64,000 nt of DNA. Origin: VRUE01 sp963714155. Lineage in GTDB: Bacteria > Actinomycetota > Thermoleophilia > Solirubrobacterales > 70-9. The DNA is taken from assembly GCA_963714155.1 (NCBI GenBank), contig OY970236.1:806001-870000 (forward strand). The letters are read 5' to 3'. Both the position numbers and the translations under genes were made by a program. The notes under the pieces were generated by a model. It did not search any database. It was not told the origin of the DNA and saw only the letters and a program-made list of their open reading frames with translations. How positions within the stretch are numbered: position 1 is the stretch's first letter; every line of letters starts with the position of its first letter. This document shows, in pieces, positions 8,651 to 17,011 of the stretch.

Positions 8651-9856
8651 GAGGAAGGCCTTGCCCTCGCCGCGATAGGTGGGGACAACGTCGACGATCT
8701 CGCCGCCTTCGACCAGGTGCAGGGCATCGAAGCGCTCGCAGAGCTCGCCCGCCTTGGCGTGGCGCATGTAGACGCGATCGCCGATCTGCAGGTCACGGGC
8801 GGGGGCGCCGCTGAGCGGGGTTTGCACCTCGCCGGCTCCCTCCTCGGCGTCGAGCTCGAGCCCGGGGGGCAGCCAGGGCGAGGGGACGCGCGAGGGCTCG
8901 CCGGGGCCCGAGGCGAGGTAGCCGCCGCCGAGCGCGGTGGCGACCCCGGGGTTGGGCTTGCGCACGATCGGTAGGGCGTAGCCGGCGGCCGGAGTGAGGC
9001 TGAAGCGGCTGTAGGCATCGAAGAGGGTGGGGGCGTAGAAGCCCGAGCCGGCGGCGATCTCGGTGACCGCGTCCTCGGCCCCGGTCAGCTCGAGGCTGCC
9101 GGTGCCGCCACCGTTGACGATCGGCAGCTCGGCAAACTCGCGGATCGCGGCGACGACGGCCGCCCTGCGCTCGGCCAACTCGGTGGCGGAGCGGCGCTGC
9201 ATCGCCCGGATCGCAGCGCCGCGCAGGCGTCGTCCCGGAGGACGGTCACCAACCCCGGCGATCTGACCCTCGTAGGACATCAGCGCCGCCAGCTCCAGCT
9301 GCGAACGTCGCTCGATCTCACGCGCCAACTCGACTGCCTGCGCGACCGTGTGTACCGGCGAGCGTTTGGGCCCGACCTTGATCCGGTCGCCCAGCGCCCA
9401 CCAGCCGGCGTCGAGCTCGATGCAGACCCGCACCGGCGCGGCCCCGGCGCCGAGCACCGCCTCGATCGCGTCGAGGTGGGCGACGCAGTCGACCATCACA
9501 ATCGGGGCGCCGCCGGGATTGGCGACCGAGCGCAGCGCCAGCTCCTCCAGCGCGCCGCTGTCGGTTGTCGGGTAGGCGCACAGCAGGTTCTCGAAGCCCT
9601 GCTCCGCCAGCCAGAGCGTCTCGGGCAAGGTGAAGGTCATCAGCCCGGCGTAGCGCGCGTCGCGGGCGAGGATCCGCTCCAGCAGCGCTCGGCAGCGCAG
9701 CGACTTGCTCGCCACCCGGATCGGCTTCGCGCCAGCCCGCGCCAGCATCGCGTCGCTGTTCGACCACATCGCATCGAGGTCGACGAAGGCAAACGGCGCC
9801 TCGACCTCGGCAAAGATCTGCTCGAATTCCGTATGGGAACGGCCGGACACGCCCAC
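8648..9856 (-). CDS. PLP-dependent amino acid deaminase/aldolase, alanine racemase N-domain fold
   Basis: A 402-residue fold-type III PLP protein. The N-terminal TIM-barrel carries the PLP lysine in IRVASKSLR (near residue 50), followed by CIELDAGWW and an IVNGGGTGS phosphate-binding segment. The C-terminal beta-domain (QIGDRVYMRHAKAGE) is of the D-serine/D-threonine dehydratase type. It probably acts on a beta-hydroxy D-amino acid; the substrate is not determined. The start is a GTG at 9856 with a weak Shine-Dalgarno. Its stop lies within inverted repeat C3. Confidence 0.82.
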   Translation of the reverse strand: MGVSGRSHTEFEQIFAEVEAPFAFVDLDAMWSNSDAMLARAGAKPIRVASKSLRCRALLERILARDARYAGLMTFTLPETLWLAEQGFENLLCAYPTTDSGALEELALRSVANPGGAPIVMVDCVAHLDAIEAVLGAGAAPVRVCIELDAGWWALGDRIKVGPKRSPVHTVAQAVELAREIERRSQLELAALMSYEGQIAGVGDRPPGRRLRGAAIRAMQRRSATELAERRAAVVAAIREFAELPIVNGGGTGSLELTGAEDAVTEIAAGSGFYAPTLFDAYSRFSLTPAAGYALPIVRKPNPGVATALGGGYLASGPGEPSRVPSPWLPPGLELDAEEGAGEVQTPLSGAPARDLQIGDRVYMRHAKAGELCERFDALHLVEGGEIVDVVPTYRGEGKAFL

Positions 9857-9907
9857 GAGACTAACCGCGCCATCTCCCGTGAGTTCCTACAATCGGGCCG
9901 AATGCCC

Positions 9908-9996
9908 GGAGAGGTGGCCGAGTGGCTGAAGGCACTCGCCTGCTAAGCGAGTAGGGGGCGCAAGCTCTCTCGAGGGTTCGAATCCCTCCCTCTCCG
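9908..9996 (+). tRNA. tRNA-Ser(GCU)
   Basis: Acceptor GGAGAGG (9908-9914) pairs with CCTCTCC (9989-9995), with discriminator G at 9996. The anticodon loop CTGCTAA carries GCT. A long variable arm and GGTTCGAATCC are present. CCA is not encoded. Confidence 0.95.
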
Positions 9997-10048
9997 CTCT
10001 CGCGGCGATCAGTGCGCCGGTCCTCTCGGCGGGCGGCCTTGCTCGTCA

Positions 10049-10198
10049 CCGAGCAGATCGGGGACGGGGCATGACCCCTTCTTTGGGGACTATAGGTCTC
10101 ATGGATGCTTGCGTCATCCATGGTCGTACATGGGTCCGAGGGCAGCACCCCAACCCACGCCGACGCCCCGTCCCCAGTAGCAATTTATATCTGCTCGG
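10049..10198. other. Nested inverted-repeat region, candidate structured RNA
   Basis: Three perfectly paired levels are nested. CCGAGCAGAT (10049-10058) pairs with ATCTGCTCGG (10189-10198). GGGGACGGGGC (10060-10070) pairs with GCCCCGTCCCC (10165-10175). CATGGATG (10100-10107) pairs with CATCCATG (10115-10122). A small CCCC/GGGG hairpin is at 10075-10088. No supported coding frame covers the region, which lies between tRNA-Ser(GCU) and the P450 gene. It could be a small RNA, a miniature element or a large terminator structure. Transcription is not shown. Confidence 0.4.
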
Positions 10199-10245
10199 CG
10201 GCGGAACCGCTTGGAGGAACTCGTCTTTTGCAAGAAAGCCCGAGT

Positions 10246-10270
10246 AAAAACGCTGTTTGCAGGAGCGTTA
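10246..10270 (-). terminator. Intrinsic terminator of the P450 gene
   Basis: On the minus strand AACGCT and AGCGTT (10269-10264 and 10254-10249) form a hairpin with a 9-base loop. A T-run follows (the A5 tract at 10246-10250 on plus). The hairpin overlaps the TAA stop of the P450 gene. It has the classic rho-independent layout, although the stem is short. Confidence 0.6.
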
Positions 10271-11695
10271 GCTCCGGCTGCGCAGGATCACGCGACCGCC
10301 CCGCGAGGGGATCATCGTCACGTTGCGGTGCAGGGCGCGCTCGGGCTCGGGCTCGGCGGCCTCGAGGTCGAGGCGGCGGGCCATCGCCTCCAGCACGGTC
10401 CGCATCTCGGCCATCGCCAGGGCGGCGCCGAGGCAGCGGCGGATGCCGCCGCCGAAGGGGATCCACTGGTAGGTGCCGGGCTTGCGACCGAGCCAGCGCT
10501 CAGGGCGGAACTCGAAGGGTTCGGGGTAGAGGTCCTCGCGATGGTGGACGAGCAGGATGCTCATCCCGATCGGGGTGTCGGCAGAGACGCCGTAGTGGCC
10601 GAGCTGCCAGGGCACGGTCACGCGGCGGCCGATGAAAGGCACGACCGGCCGAGAGCGCATGCTCTCGATGATCGTCGCCTCGACCTGCTCCTCGGCGTTG
10701 CCGCCGTTGCGGGTCGCCTCGCGCAGGGCCTCGTATGCCTCCGGGTTGCGTACCAGGCGCTCCCAGGCCCAGGAAAGTGAGTTGGCGGTGGTCTCGTGGC
10801 CGGCGAGGACGAGGGTGAGCAGCTCGTCGCGGACTTCTTTGTCGTCCATTACCTCGCCCTCCTCGGTGCGCGCCTGCAGGAGCAGCGAGAGGATGTCGCG
10901 GCGCTCGGCCAGGTGCTCGTCGGCGCGGCGGGCCTTGATCACCGCGTATGTGGGCCGGTCGAGCAGGGCGACGCCGAGTTTGACTACGCCCACCGCCTCT
11001 TCGCGACCGATATTGAGCAGTTCCCCGGCCTGGCCGACCAGGGAGGTGGAGGCGTTGACCAAATACTTGACGGTGGAGCGCATCCGGTCCTCGGGCGTGC
11101 CGCGTTTGGGCTTGCCCTCGATGCCGAAGATCCCGGCCATGATCACGTCGAGAGTGATCGCCTGCATGCGCGGGGCCAGCGCGAAGGGGCGGTTCAGCGG
11201 CCAGCGGTCGAGCTCGCGTTCGGTAGCCGCCGTGATCATCTCCGTGTAGCGCTCGATCGCCTCGCCGTGGAAGGGCGGCAGCAGCAGTTTGCGCTGGCGC
11301 ATGTGGCGGTCGCCGAGCGAGGTGAGGACCGAGCCGGTGCCGAGGATCGGCCGCAGCGGCGACTCGCCGGTCAGCGAGGGCGCCTGCTCCGGCTTGGCGG
11401 TGAAGAGTGAGCGAACGTGGTCGGGGTGGCTGGTGACGACCGGCCCGCCGGGGAGGGCGGTCCGCATGCGGAAGACCTCGCCGATGCGGCGCTGGGCGCC
11501 GAAGACGTACTCGATCTGGCGCTGGGTGAAGCGCAGCATCTGTGCCGCGCGGGGGAGGGGGACGACTGGCGGCTTTGGCATCGCCGCGGCCTCGGCCGGA
11601 TCGATTGGTCCGGCGGGTGACGGCGGGGCCTCGCCGACGAGATCGGGGAAGGCTGGCTCCTCGGTGCTGGCGGGACGCTCGGCGACGCTGCTCAC
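10268..11695 (-). CDS. Cytochrome P450
   Basis: Haem-thiolate monooxygenase, 475 residues from GTG 11695. The I-helix oxygen-activation motif is AGHETTANS, the K-helix ExxR is ESMR, and the haem loop is FGGGIRRCLGAA with the axial cysteine near residue 421. The frame stays open upstream to 12100, but that part would overlap the divergent pyruvate kinase and is arginine/serine-rich shadow sequence. A proline/glutamate-rich N-terminal tail with no membrane anchor suggests a soluble class I enzyme. No redox partner gene is adjacent, and the substrate is unknown. Confidence 0.93.
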   Translation of the reverse strand: MSSVAERPASTEEPAFPDLVGEAPPSPAGPIDPAEAAAMPKPPVVPLPRAAQMLRFTQRQIEYVFGAQRRIGEVFRMRTALPGGPVVTSHPDHVRSLFTAKPEQAPSLTGESPLRPILGTGSVLTSLGDRHMRQRKLLLPPFHGEAIERYTEMITAATERELDRWPLNRPFALAPRMQAITLDVIMAGIFGIEGKPKRGTPEDRMRSTVKYLVNASTSLVGQAGELLNIGREEAVGVVKLGVALLDRPTYAVIKARRADEHLAERRDILSLLLQARTEEGEVMDDKEVRDELLTLVLAGHETTANSLSWAWERLVRNPEAYEALREATRNGGNAEEQVEATIIESMRSRPVVPFIGRRVTVPWQLGHYGVSADTPIGMSILLVHHREDLYPEPFEFRPERWLGRKPGTYQWIPFGGGIRRCLGAALAMAEMRTVLEAMARRLDLEAAEPEPERALHRNVTMIPSRGGRVILRSRS

Positions 11696-11771
11696 CCGGC
11701 CATTGTCACAGAGATCGGTGTAGATGTCCGGATCCTCAGGGTGCGATCCATCACTCTCTACAGTCATAGAA

Positions 11772-13187
11772 GTGCACCACGGCAGGCGAACGAAGATCAT
11801 CGCGACGGTTGGACCGGCGAGCTGGGAACCCGACACGCTGGTGCGCCTGATCGAGGCTGGCGCCGACGTTTTTCGCCTCAACTTCTCCCATGCCGATCGC
11901 GACCGGCACGCGCGCACGGTCGAGGCGATCCGCGCCGCGGCCGAGCGGGTTGGCGAAGAGGTGGCGTTGCTCGGTGACCTGCCGGGGCCGAAGCTGCGAA
12001 TCGGCGAGCTGCGCGACGACGTCGCCGAGCTGGAGACCGGTATGCACGTGAAGCTGACGCCGCAGGAGGTAGAGGGCGACAAGGAGACAATCCCGGTCAC
12101 CTGGCCCGGGGTGACATCGCTGGCTGAGGACGAGCCGGTCTACCTCGCCGACGGCTCGATCCGGCTGCGCGTGCGCGGGCCCGAAGACGGTGGCGTCGAT
12201 TGCGAGATTGAGGTCGGCGGCACGCTCTCCTCGCACAAGGGTATGAACGTGCCCGGGATCAAGACGCCGGCCGCGACCACGGGGGATCTCGGCTGGGTCG
12301 AGTTCGCGGTCGAACAGGGCATCGACCTGCTCGCCGTCTCCTTCGTCTCGACCGCGGCCGACCTCGAGCCGGTCTACGAGCGCCTGCGCGGCCTCGATTC
12401 CGACATTCCCCTGATCGCCAAGATCGAGAAGCAGCAGGCTGCCGAGAACGCCGAGGAGATCGTCGCCGCGGCGACCGGGGGAGTGATGGTCGCCCGCGGC
12501 GATCTCGGCATCGAGCTGCCGCTCGCGCAGGTGCCGGTGGTGCAGAAGCGGTTGATTCGCGGCGCCGGCAAGCGCTCCAAGCCGGCGATCACGGCGACGC
12601 AGATGTTGGCCTCGATGGTGATCGCGCGGCGGCCGACCCGGGCCGAGGTGACCGACGTCGCCAACGCGATCTACGACGGCACCGACGCGGTGATGCTCTC
12701 CGAGGAGACCGCGGTCGGCCAGCACCCGGTCGAGTCGGTGCGGGTGATGGACCAGATCGCCCGCGCGACCGAGCCCGACCTGCCATACGGCGAGTGGCTC
12801 TTCGGCCGTACCGATCAGGCGACCCAGGAGGTCGCCGACTCGGTTGCGCAGGGGGCCGTCGGCGCGGTCTACCGACTTGGACTCAAGGCGCTGGTGGTGC
12901 CGACCAGTAGCGGTCGCACGGCGCGGCTCGTCTCCGCCCACCGCCCCAACGTGCCGGTGCTGGCGGTCTCGCCGCGGATCGAGACCGTGCGCCGGCTGAA
13001 GCTGCTCTTTGGCGTCACCGCGGTGCTCAACGAGCACGAGACCGACGTGCGCAGCCTGCTCCAGGACTGCGCCGCGCTGGCCGCCAAGCACGGCATCGCC
13101 GCCTCGGGCGACCTGATCGCGATCACCGCCGGGCTGCCCGAGCAGGAACTAGGGACGAACCTCTTCGAGGTCCACCGCGTGCCATGA
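11772..13187 (+). CDS. pyk: Pyruvate kinase
   Basis: Catalyses phosphoenolpyruvate plus ADP to pyruvate plus ATP. About 471 residues. The N-terminus RRTKIIATVGPAS and DVFRLNFSHAD are diagnostic. The active-site lysine and metal ligands lie in LIAKIEKQQ and MVARGDLGIELP, followed by ATQMLASM. A complete C-terminal regulatory domain follows (VVPTSSGRTARLVSAHRP). GTG 11772 fits the family N-terminus best; ATG 11724 is an alternative. No clear Shine-Dalgarno is present. It may be co-transcribed with the crotonase 9 bases downstream. Confidence 0.95.
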   Translation: MHHGRRTKIIATVGPASWEPDTLVRLIEAGADVFRLNFSHADRDRHARTVEAIRAAAERVGEEVALLGDLPGPKLRIGELRDDVAELETGMHVKLTPQEVEGDKETIPVTWPGVTSLAEDEPVYLADGSIRLRVRGPEDGGVDCEIEVGGTLSSHKGMNVPGIKTPAATTGDLGWVEFAVEQGIDLLAVSFVSTAADLEPVYERLRGLDSDIPLIAKIEKQQAAENAEEIVAAATGGVMVARGDLGIELPLAQVPVVQKRLIRGAGKRSKPAITATQMLASMVIARRPTRAEVTDVANAIYDGTDAVMLSEETAVGQHPVESVRVMDQIARATEPDLPYGEWLFGRTDQATQEVADSVAQGAVGAVYRLGLKALVVPTSSGRTARLVSAHRPNVPVLAVSPRIETVRRLKLLFGVTAVLNEHETDVRSLLQDCAALAAKHGIAASGDLIAITAGLPEQELGTNLFEVHRVP

Positions 13188-13196
13188 TCTCGCGCG

Positions 13197-13988
13197 ATGA
13201 GCGCGGGTGACGGTCCAGTCCGAGTAGAGCGCGACGCCGCCGGCCTGGCGGTGATGACGCTCGATAGCCCGCCGCTGAACCTCTTCGACAGCGCCATGTT
13301 CAAGGGTCTGCTGGAGGGGATCGAGGCGGTCGAGAGCGATCTGCCGCGGGCGCTGCTGATTCGCGCCGAGGGCCGCGCGGTCTCCGGGGGGGTCAACGTG
13401 GCCGAGTTCGACGGGTTGACCCCGGAGCGGGCGAGCGCGCTCTGGGACGAACTGATCGGCGCGGTCGAGCGGGTGGAAGCGCTGCCGCTCCCCGTCATCT
13501 TCGCCGCCCACGCGCTGACCTTGACTGCGGCCTTCGAGCTGGCCCTGGGCTGTGACCTGATCCTTGCCGCGCGCTCGGCCAAGTTCGGCTTGGTCGAGAA
13601 AGTGGTTGGCCTGACCCCGTCGATGGGCGGTACCCAGCGGCTGGCGGAGCGGGCCGGCAGCGGCCGCGCGCGCGAGTTCGTAATGACCGGCGAGCTCTTC
13701 GGCGCCGAGCAGCTGGAGGGCTGGGGCGTGGTCAACCGGGTCTTCGAGGACGACGGCTTCGAGGAGAAGGCGCGCGCCTTCTCCGCCGAGTTGGCGACGG
13801 GCCCGACCAAGGCGCACGCGATGACGAAGCTGGTCCTGCGCCGCTTCCGCGAGGGCGGCATCCCCGCCGCCGACGAGGCGATTCGCACCGAGGCCGGCGA
13901 GCTCTTCGCCACCGAGGACCTGCAACGCGCGGTCAAGACCTTCCTCGAGCACGGCGGGCCCGGCCACGCCACCTTCGAGGGCCGCTGA
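13197..13988 (+). CDS. Enoyl-CoA hydratase/isomerase family (crotonase) protein
   Basis: A 263-residue crotonase-fold protein. Both glutamates that catalyse hydration in classical enzymes have counterparts (FELALGCD and GLVEKVVGLTP), and PSMGGTQRL is retained. The two oxyanion-hole segments are unusual. SGGVNVAEF replaces the common SAGADIxEM, and HALTLTAAFEL replaces the glycine-rich xGxAxGGGxEL. The reaction is therefore uncertain: hydration, isomerisation and CoA-ester hydrolysis are all possible. It lies 9 bases after pyk and is followed by hairpin A1. Confidence 0.8.
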   Translation: MSAGDGPVRVERDAAGLAVMTLDSPPLNLFDSAMFKGLLEGIEAVESDLPRALLIRAEGRAVSGGVNVAEFDGLTPERASALWDELIGAVERVEALPLPVIFAAHALTLTAAFELALGCDLILAARSAKFGLVEKVVGLTPSMGGTQRLAERAGSGRAREFVMTGELFGAEQLEGWGVVNRVFEDDGFEEKARAFSAELATGPTKAHAMTKLVLRRFREGGIPAADEAIRTEAGELFATEDLQRAVKTFLEHGGPGHATFEGR

Positions 13989-13991
13989 GCC

Positions 13992-14038
13992 TTCCGGTGC
14001 GCTTTATGTGGCCCACGCCCATATAAAGCGCACCGGAA
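13992..14038. repeat. Family A hairpin, copy A1
   Basis: TTCCGGTGCGCTTTATGTGG (13992-14011) pairs with its inverted copy at 14019-14038, 20 pairs with one G-T wobble around a 7-base loop. The same arm recurs at 23901-23953. It sits between two tandem genes, 4 bases after the crotonase stop and 20 bases before the hotdog-protein start. Confidence 0.75.
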
Positions 14039-14057
14039 CGGGATAGGGTTGCGGCCG

Positions 14058-14513
14058 ATGACCGACTTCGACGCGATCGCCCAGGGGATGACCCAGGCCG
14101 TGCCCTTCGCCGGCTTCCTCGATGTGAAGGTCACCAACATCTCGGCGGGAGAGGCGACGGCATTGCTGCCTGAGCGCGCCGAGTTGAAGAACCACGTCGG
14201 CTCCCAGCACGCCGGCGCCCTTTTCACCGCCGCCGAGACAGCGTCGGGCGCGGCTTTCGTTGGTGCCTTCGCCGAGCGCATGGGCGACGTCACGCCGCTC
14301 GCCCGCAACGCCGAGATCTCCTACGAAAAGATCGCCAAGGGCCCGATCGAGGCCAAGGCGACGCTGGGCGTTCCCGCCGAGGAGGCCCTCGCCACCCTCG
14401 ACGCCGAGGGCAAGGTCGTCTTCCCTTGCGAGATCGAGCTAACCGACGCCGACGGCCAGCGAGTAGCCACCGCCACGGTCCAGTGGCACGTGCGGCTGAA
14501 CCAGCCCAGCTAG
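14058..14513 (+). CDS. Hotdog-fold protein, DUF4442/thioesterase-like
   Basis: A 151-residue single-domain protein. The central segment KNHVGSQHAGALFTAAETASG matches the hotdog long helix of DUF4442 and PaaI-like thioesterases (asparagine/histidine, then G-A-L-x-T-x-x-E). A beta-rich C-terminus ends ATATVQWHVRL. Acyl-CoA thioesterase activity is plausible next to a crotonase but is not shown. ATG 14058 follows GGGATAGGG at some distance. Confidence 0.78.
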   Translation: MTDFDAIAQGMTQAVPFAGFLDVKVTNISAGEATALLPERAELKNHVGSQHAGALFTAAETASGAAFVGAFAERMGDVTPLARNAEISYEKIAKGPIEAKATLGVPAEEALATLDAEGKVVFPCEIELTDADGQRVATATVQWHVRLNQPS

Positions 14514-14579
14514 CCGCAAGCCGTCAAACCACCCCCCCAAGTCCCTAGAATCGCCCTTCGGGCCATCCGGCCCACTCCC

Positions 14580-14653
14580 GCGCCTGTAGCTCAGTTGGAT
14601 AGAGCGTCGGTCTACGAAACCGAAGGTCACAGGTTCGAATCCTGTCAGGCGCG
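14580..14653 (+). tRNA. tRNA-Arg(ACG)
   Basis: Acceptor GCGCCTG (14580-14586) pairs with CAGGCGC (14646-14652). The anticodon loop CTACGAA carries ACG, and the T-arm is ACAGGTTCGAATCCTGT. This 74-base cloverleaf decodes CGN after A-to-I editing of the wobble base, the reaction performed by TadA, whose gene is at 60480-60956. Confidence 0.95.
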
Positions 14654-14675
14654 TTCGCTGACCCCGCTTGGGACG

Positions 14676-15248
14676 CTACTCGCAGCCCGAGCCGTCTCCG
14701 TCGGCGTCCAAGCCGTGAGGGTCCGAGCCATATACCGCGACTGACCCGCTGATTTCGTCGCAATCAATGTCCGGCGGATATAGCGGTATGCAGCCGGAGT
14801 AATTGGGATCGCATTCGGAACTCGATTCTTCGACGGGTTCTTCGATTGCACGAGTTTCCACCGCGGTTTTGATGGCTGCCCTCTTACGGGCGCGTTGGGC
14901 GCGGGCCTGCGCCACCTTCCTCGTACGGATTGCCTGCTTTGCTCGCTGCCGTTCTGCCCTTGCCTTCGCCTGTTGCCGTGCGAGTTTTTCTTGCAGGCGA
15001 TTGACCTGCTCGGTTCGCTGTTTGCTTGGCGTGTCCTGGGTGGAGTCGTCCCCTTCGGTGGCGATTCCGATGATGAGGAGCACCGCGACGATCGGGATCC
15101 CCCACTGCGCCCAGTTGGGGAGTCGCCGATACCCCTTGACGAAGCTCTCTCCCTGCCGCTTGCGGGTTTGCTCGGTCCACCGCTCGCCGTCCCAATAGCG
15201 ATCCCGCGAGGGATCGCGGGGATCTGGATACCAACCGGCAGGCGTCAC
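14676..15248 (-). CDS. DUF2510 membrane protein with C-terminal excalibur calcium-binding domain
   Basis: 190 residues. An N-terminal DUF2510 module (GWYPDP...YWDGERWTEQ) is followed by one membrane helix (about 50-64, IPIVAVLLIIGIATEG). An arginine/lysine/alanine coiled-coil stretch (about 75-130) comes next. The C-terminal excalibur domain contains DPNYSG, DIDCDEI and DADGDGSGCE, a Ca2+-loop with two cysteines. The topology suggests a cell-surface anchored protein. GTG 15248 follows AGGA. The gene is visibly less GC-rich than its neighbours and abuts tRNA-Arg, which could indicate acquisition. An 18-base palindrome (15260-15277) lies upstream. Confidence 0.8.
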   Translation of the reverse strand: MTPAGWYPDPRDPSRDRYWDGERWTEQTRKRQGESFVKGYRRLPNWAQWGIPIVAVLLIIGIATEGDDSTQDTPSKQRTEQVNRLQEKLARQQAKARAERQRAKQAIRTRKVAQARAQRARKRAAIKTAVETRAIEEPVEESSSECDPNYSGCIPLYPPDIDCDEISGSVAVYGSDPHGLDADGDGSGCE

Positions 15249-15385
15249 GGCGAAATCCTATCCGTACCAATACGGATGTGAGGAAGTACTCCATCCGATC
15301 TCATAAGCCGAATTTGGAACTGAAACTGCCCTCACTACCGGCGCCGCTCGCTGCATTTGCCTGCCCGTAGGGTTAGGCTGGCTTC

Positions 15386-15652
15386 ATGGCGGTCAAGCTC
15401 CATCGCTGCTCGATCGAGTGGTTCAAGCTCGATGTCCACCCCTGCTGGAAAGTGCAGAAGGCGCTGGACGAGCAGGGAGTCGAGTACGAGGTGGTGACCG
15501 GCCCGGTGCGACCTGGCAAGCGAAACGATCTGGAGCAGCTCTCCGGGCAGCGCAAGTACCCGGCGATCGAGTTCGAGGACGGCCGGGTCTACCGCGAGGA
15601 ATCAAAGGACATGGCGGCGCGGATCCGCGCCGGGAAGCTCTTCGACTCCTGA
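15386..15652 (+). CDS. Glutaredoxin/GST-N-like thioredoxin-fold protein
   Basis: 88 residues. The pattern HPCWKVQKALDEQGVEYEVV, then YPAIEFEDGRVYRES-like strands, matches the glutaredoxin or glutathione-S-transferase N-terminal fold. The redox site has one cysteine (HPCWK) instead of CxxC, so it may be monothiol or a non-redox adaptor. It probably forms an operon with the reductase-like gene, which starts 2 bases after its stop. Confidence 0.7.
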   Translation: MAVKLHRCSIEWFKLDVHPCWKVQKALDEQGVEYEVVTGPVRPGKRNDLEQLSGQRKYPAIEFEDGRVYREESKDMAARIRAGKLFDS

Positions 15653-15654
15653 CG

Positions 15655-16293
15655 GTGTCCAAGCTCAAGTTTCAGATCTCGGTCTCCCTCGACGGCTTCG
15701 TAGCCGGACCGAATCCGAGCGAGGAGAATCCGCTCGGCGAAGGCGGCGAGCAGCTCCACGAGTGGGTGCTCAAGCTGGCTGCCTGGCGCAAGCCGCACGG
15801 GCGAGAGGGCGGCGAGACCAACGCCAGCTCACCCATCTTCGAAGCGGGGACGGCCAACGTCGGCGCGACGATCATGGGCCGTGACATGTTCGGCGGCGGC
15901 CCCGGCCCCTGGGGCGAGGACCCCTGGCAGGGCTGGTGGGGAGAGGAGCCGCCCTTTCACCATCCGGTCTTCGTCCTTACCCACCACGAGCGCGAGCCGC
16001 TCGAGCTGGTGGGCGGCAACAGCTTCACCTTCGTCACCGACGGCATCGAGGCCGCGCTCGCTCAGGCCAAGCAGGCTGCGGACGGCAAGGACGTCGCGAT
16101 CGGCGGCGGCGCCGACGCCATCCAGCAGTACCTGTCCGCCGGCCTGGTCGACGAGATGCTGCTCAACGTCGTGCCGGTCGTACTCGGTGGCGGGAGGCGA
16201 CTGCTCGAGGGCCTGGGCTCCGATCTGGGCTTCGAGCAGGTCGAGGTGGTCGAGGCGCCGGGCGTGGCGCACCTCCTCTACCGACGGGCCTAG
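15655..16293 (+). CDS. Dihydrofolate reductase-family (RibD C-terminal) protein
   Basis: About 212 residues from GTG 15655. The sequence begins LKFQISVSLDGFVAGPN and contains IMGRDMFGGGPGPWG, FVLTHHERE and DVAIGGGADAIQQYL, ending with VVPVVLGGGRRLLEG. These are the NADPH-binding and substrate-loop motifs of the RibD_C/YyaP group. These proteins are distant DHFR relatives, usually of unknown substrate. It overlaps the convergent phosphoesterase by 4 bases. Confidence 0.85.
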   Translation: MSKLKFQISVSLDGFVAGPNPSEENPLGEGGEQLHEWVLKLAAWRKPHGREGGETNASSPIFEAGTANVGATIMGRDMFGGGPGPWGEDPWQGWWGEEPPFHHPVFVLTHHEREPLELVGGNSFTFVTDGIEAALAQAKQAADGKDVAIGGGADAIQQYLSAGLVDEMLLNVVPVVLGGGRRLLEGLGSDLGFEQVEVVEAPGVAHLLYRRA

Positions 16294-16886
16294 ACCTCGA
16301 TCCAGATCCCCTTCGGGCCGAGGTTGCGGACCGGCGAGTCGCCGACCCGGCTCTCGCAACCCCAGGACTCGTGAATGTGGCCGCAAACCGCTACGCGCGG
16401 CGCCTTCTCCTCGATTGCCCGCAGCAGTGCCGGGCTGCCGAAGTGGTCGCCGGAGCCGTTGGCGTCGCAGTGACCCTGCGGGGGCGAGTGGAGGACGAGC
16501 ACCGCACCCTGCGGACAGGGCTCCAACATCGAGGCGGCCGCCTCGTCGTCGAGGTCGAAGCTCCAGTCCCACGGCGTGACTGGGATACCGGCGCCAAGGC
16601 CGTAGAACTCGATGTCATCGATCTCCGTGCCGTTGCCGTGCAGGACGGTGGCGGCGCTCCAACTGGAGGCAGCCTCGCGCAGCGCCGCCTCGGTCTCGTT
16701 GTTGCCGGGCACGAGCACGGTCGGTGTCTCGATCGTCGCCAGGGCGTCGATCGTCTCGCCCAGGCCCTCGTGCACCGAGGCGAAGTCGCCGGCGCCGATC
16801 ACCACGTCCGCTTCGGCAGACATCGCGACCAGCTCGGCCGCCTGACCGAGGTCGCGGTGCAGGTCGCTGAAGGCGAGCAATTTCAC
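16290..16886 (-). CDS. Calcineurin-like metallophosphoesterase
   Basis: A 198-residue single-domain phosphoesterase. Metal ligands appear in the expected order: FSDLH (Asp8, His10), GAGD (Asp34), GNNE, LVLHSPP and CGHIHES. The compact length and the GHIH ending resemble the YfcE/UPF0046 group, which hydrolyses phosphodiesters or phosphoproteins. The substrate is unknown. A 7-base inverted repeat (16886-16892 with 16908-16914) lies at its start codon. Confidence 0.88.
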   Translation of the reverse strand: MKLLAFSDLHRDLGQAAELVAMSAEADVVIGAGDFASVHEGLGETIDALATIETPTVLVPGNNETEAALREAASSWSAATVLHGNGTEIDDIEFYGLGAGIPVTPWDWSFDLDDEAAASMLEPCPQGAVLVLHSPPQGHCDANGSGDHFGSPALLRAIEEKAPRVAVCGHIHESWGCESRVGDSPVRNLGPKGIWIEV

Positions 16887-17011
16887 TGAGCGAAATCTAG
16901 CTGGCCCCGCTCAGGGTCGCCGGCGCCTGTAACATCGATTGCAGACGAAAAGTTTCGGACCTGTGACATTCAGCGCGCAACGGTTGCGGTTGACCGAGGC
17001 ATGATGGAGGC

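Noticed and set aside
10000..10200. SRP (4.5S) RNA or 6C RNA next to tRNA-Ser
   Set aside because: The conserved SRP tetraloop region and the C-rich loops of 6C RNA are not present.
10268..12100. N-terminal extension of the P450 to 610 residues
   Set aside because: The extra 135 residues overlap pyruvate kinase on the opposite strand and have shadow composition.
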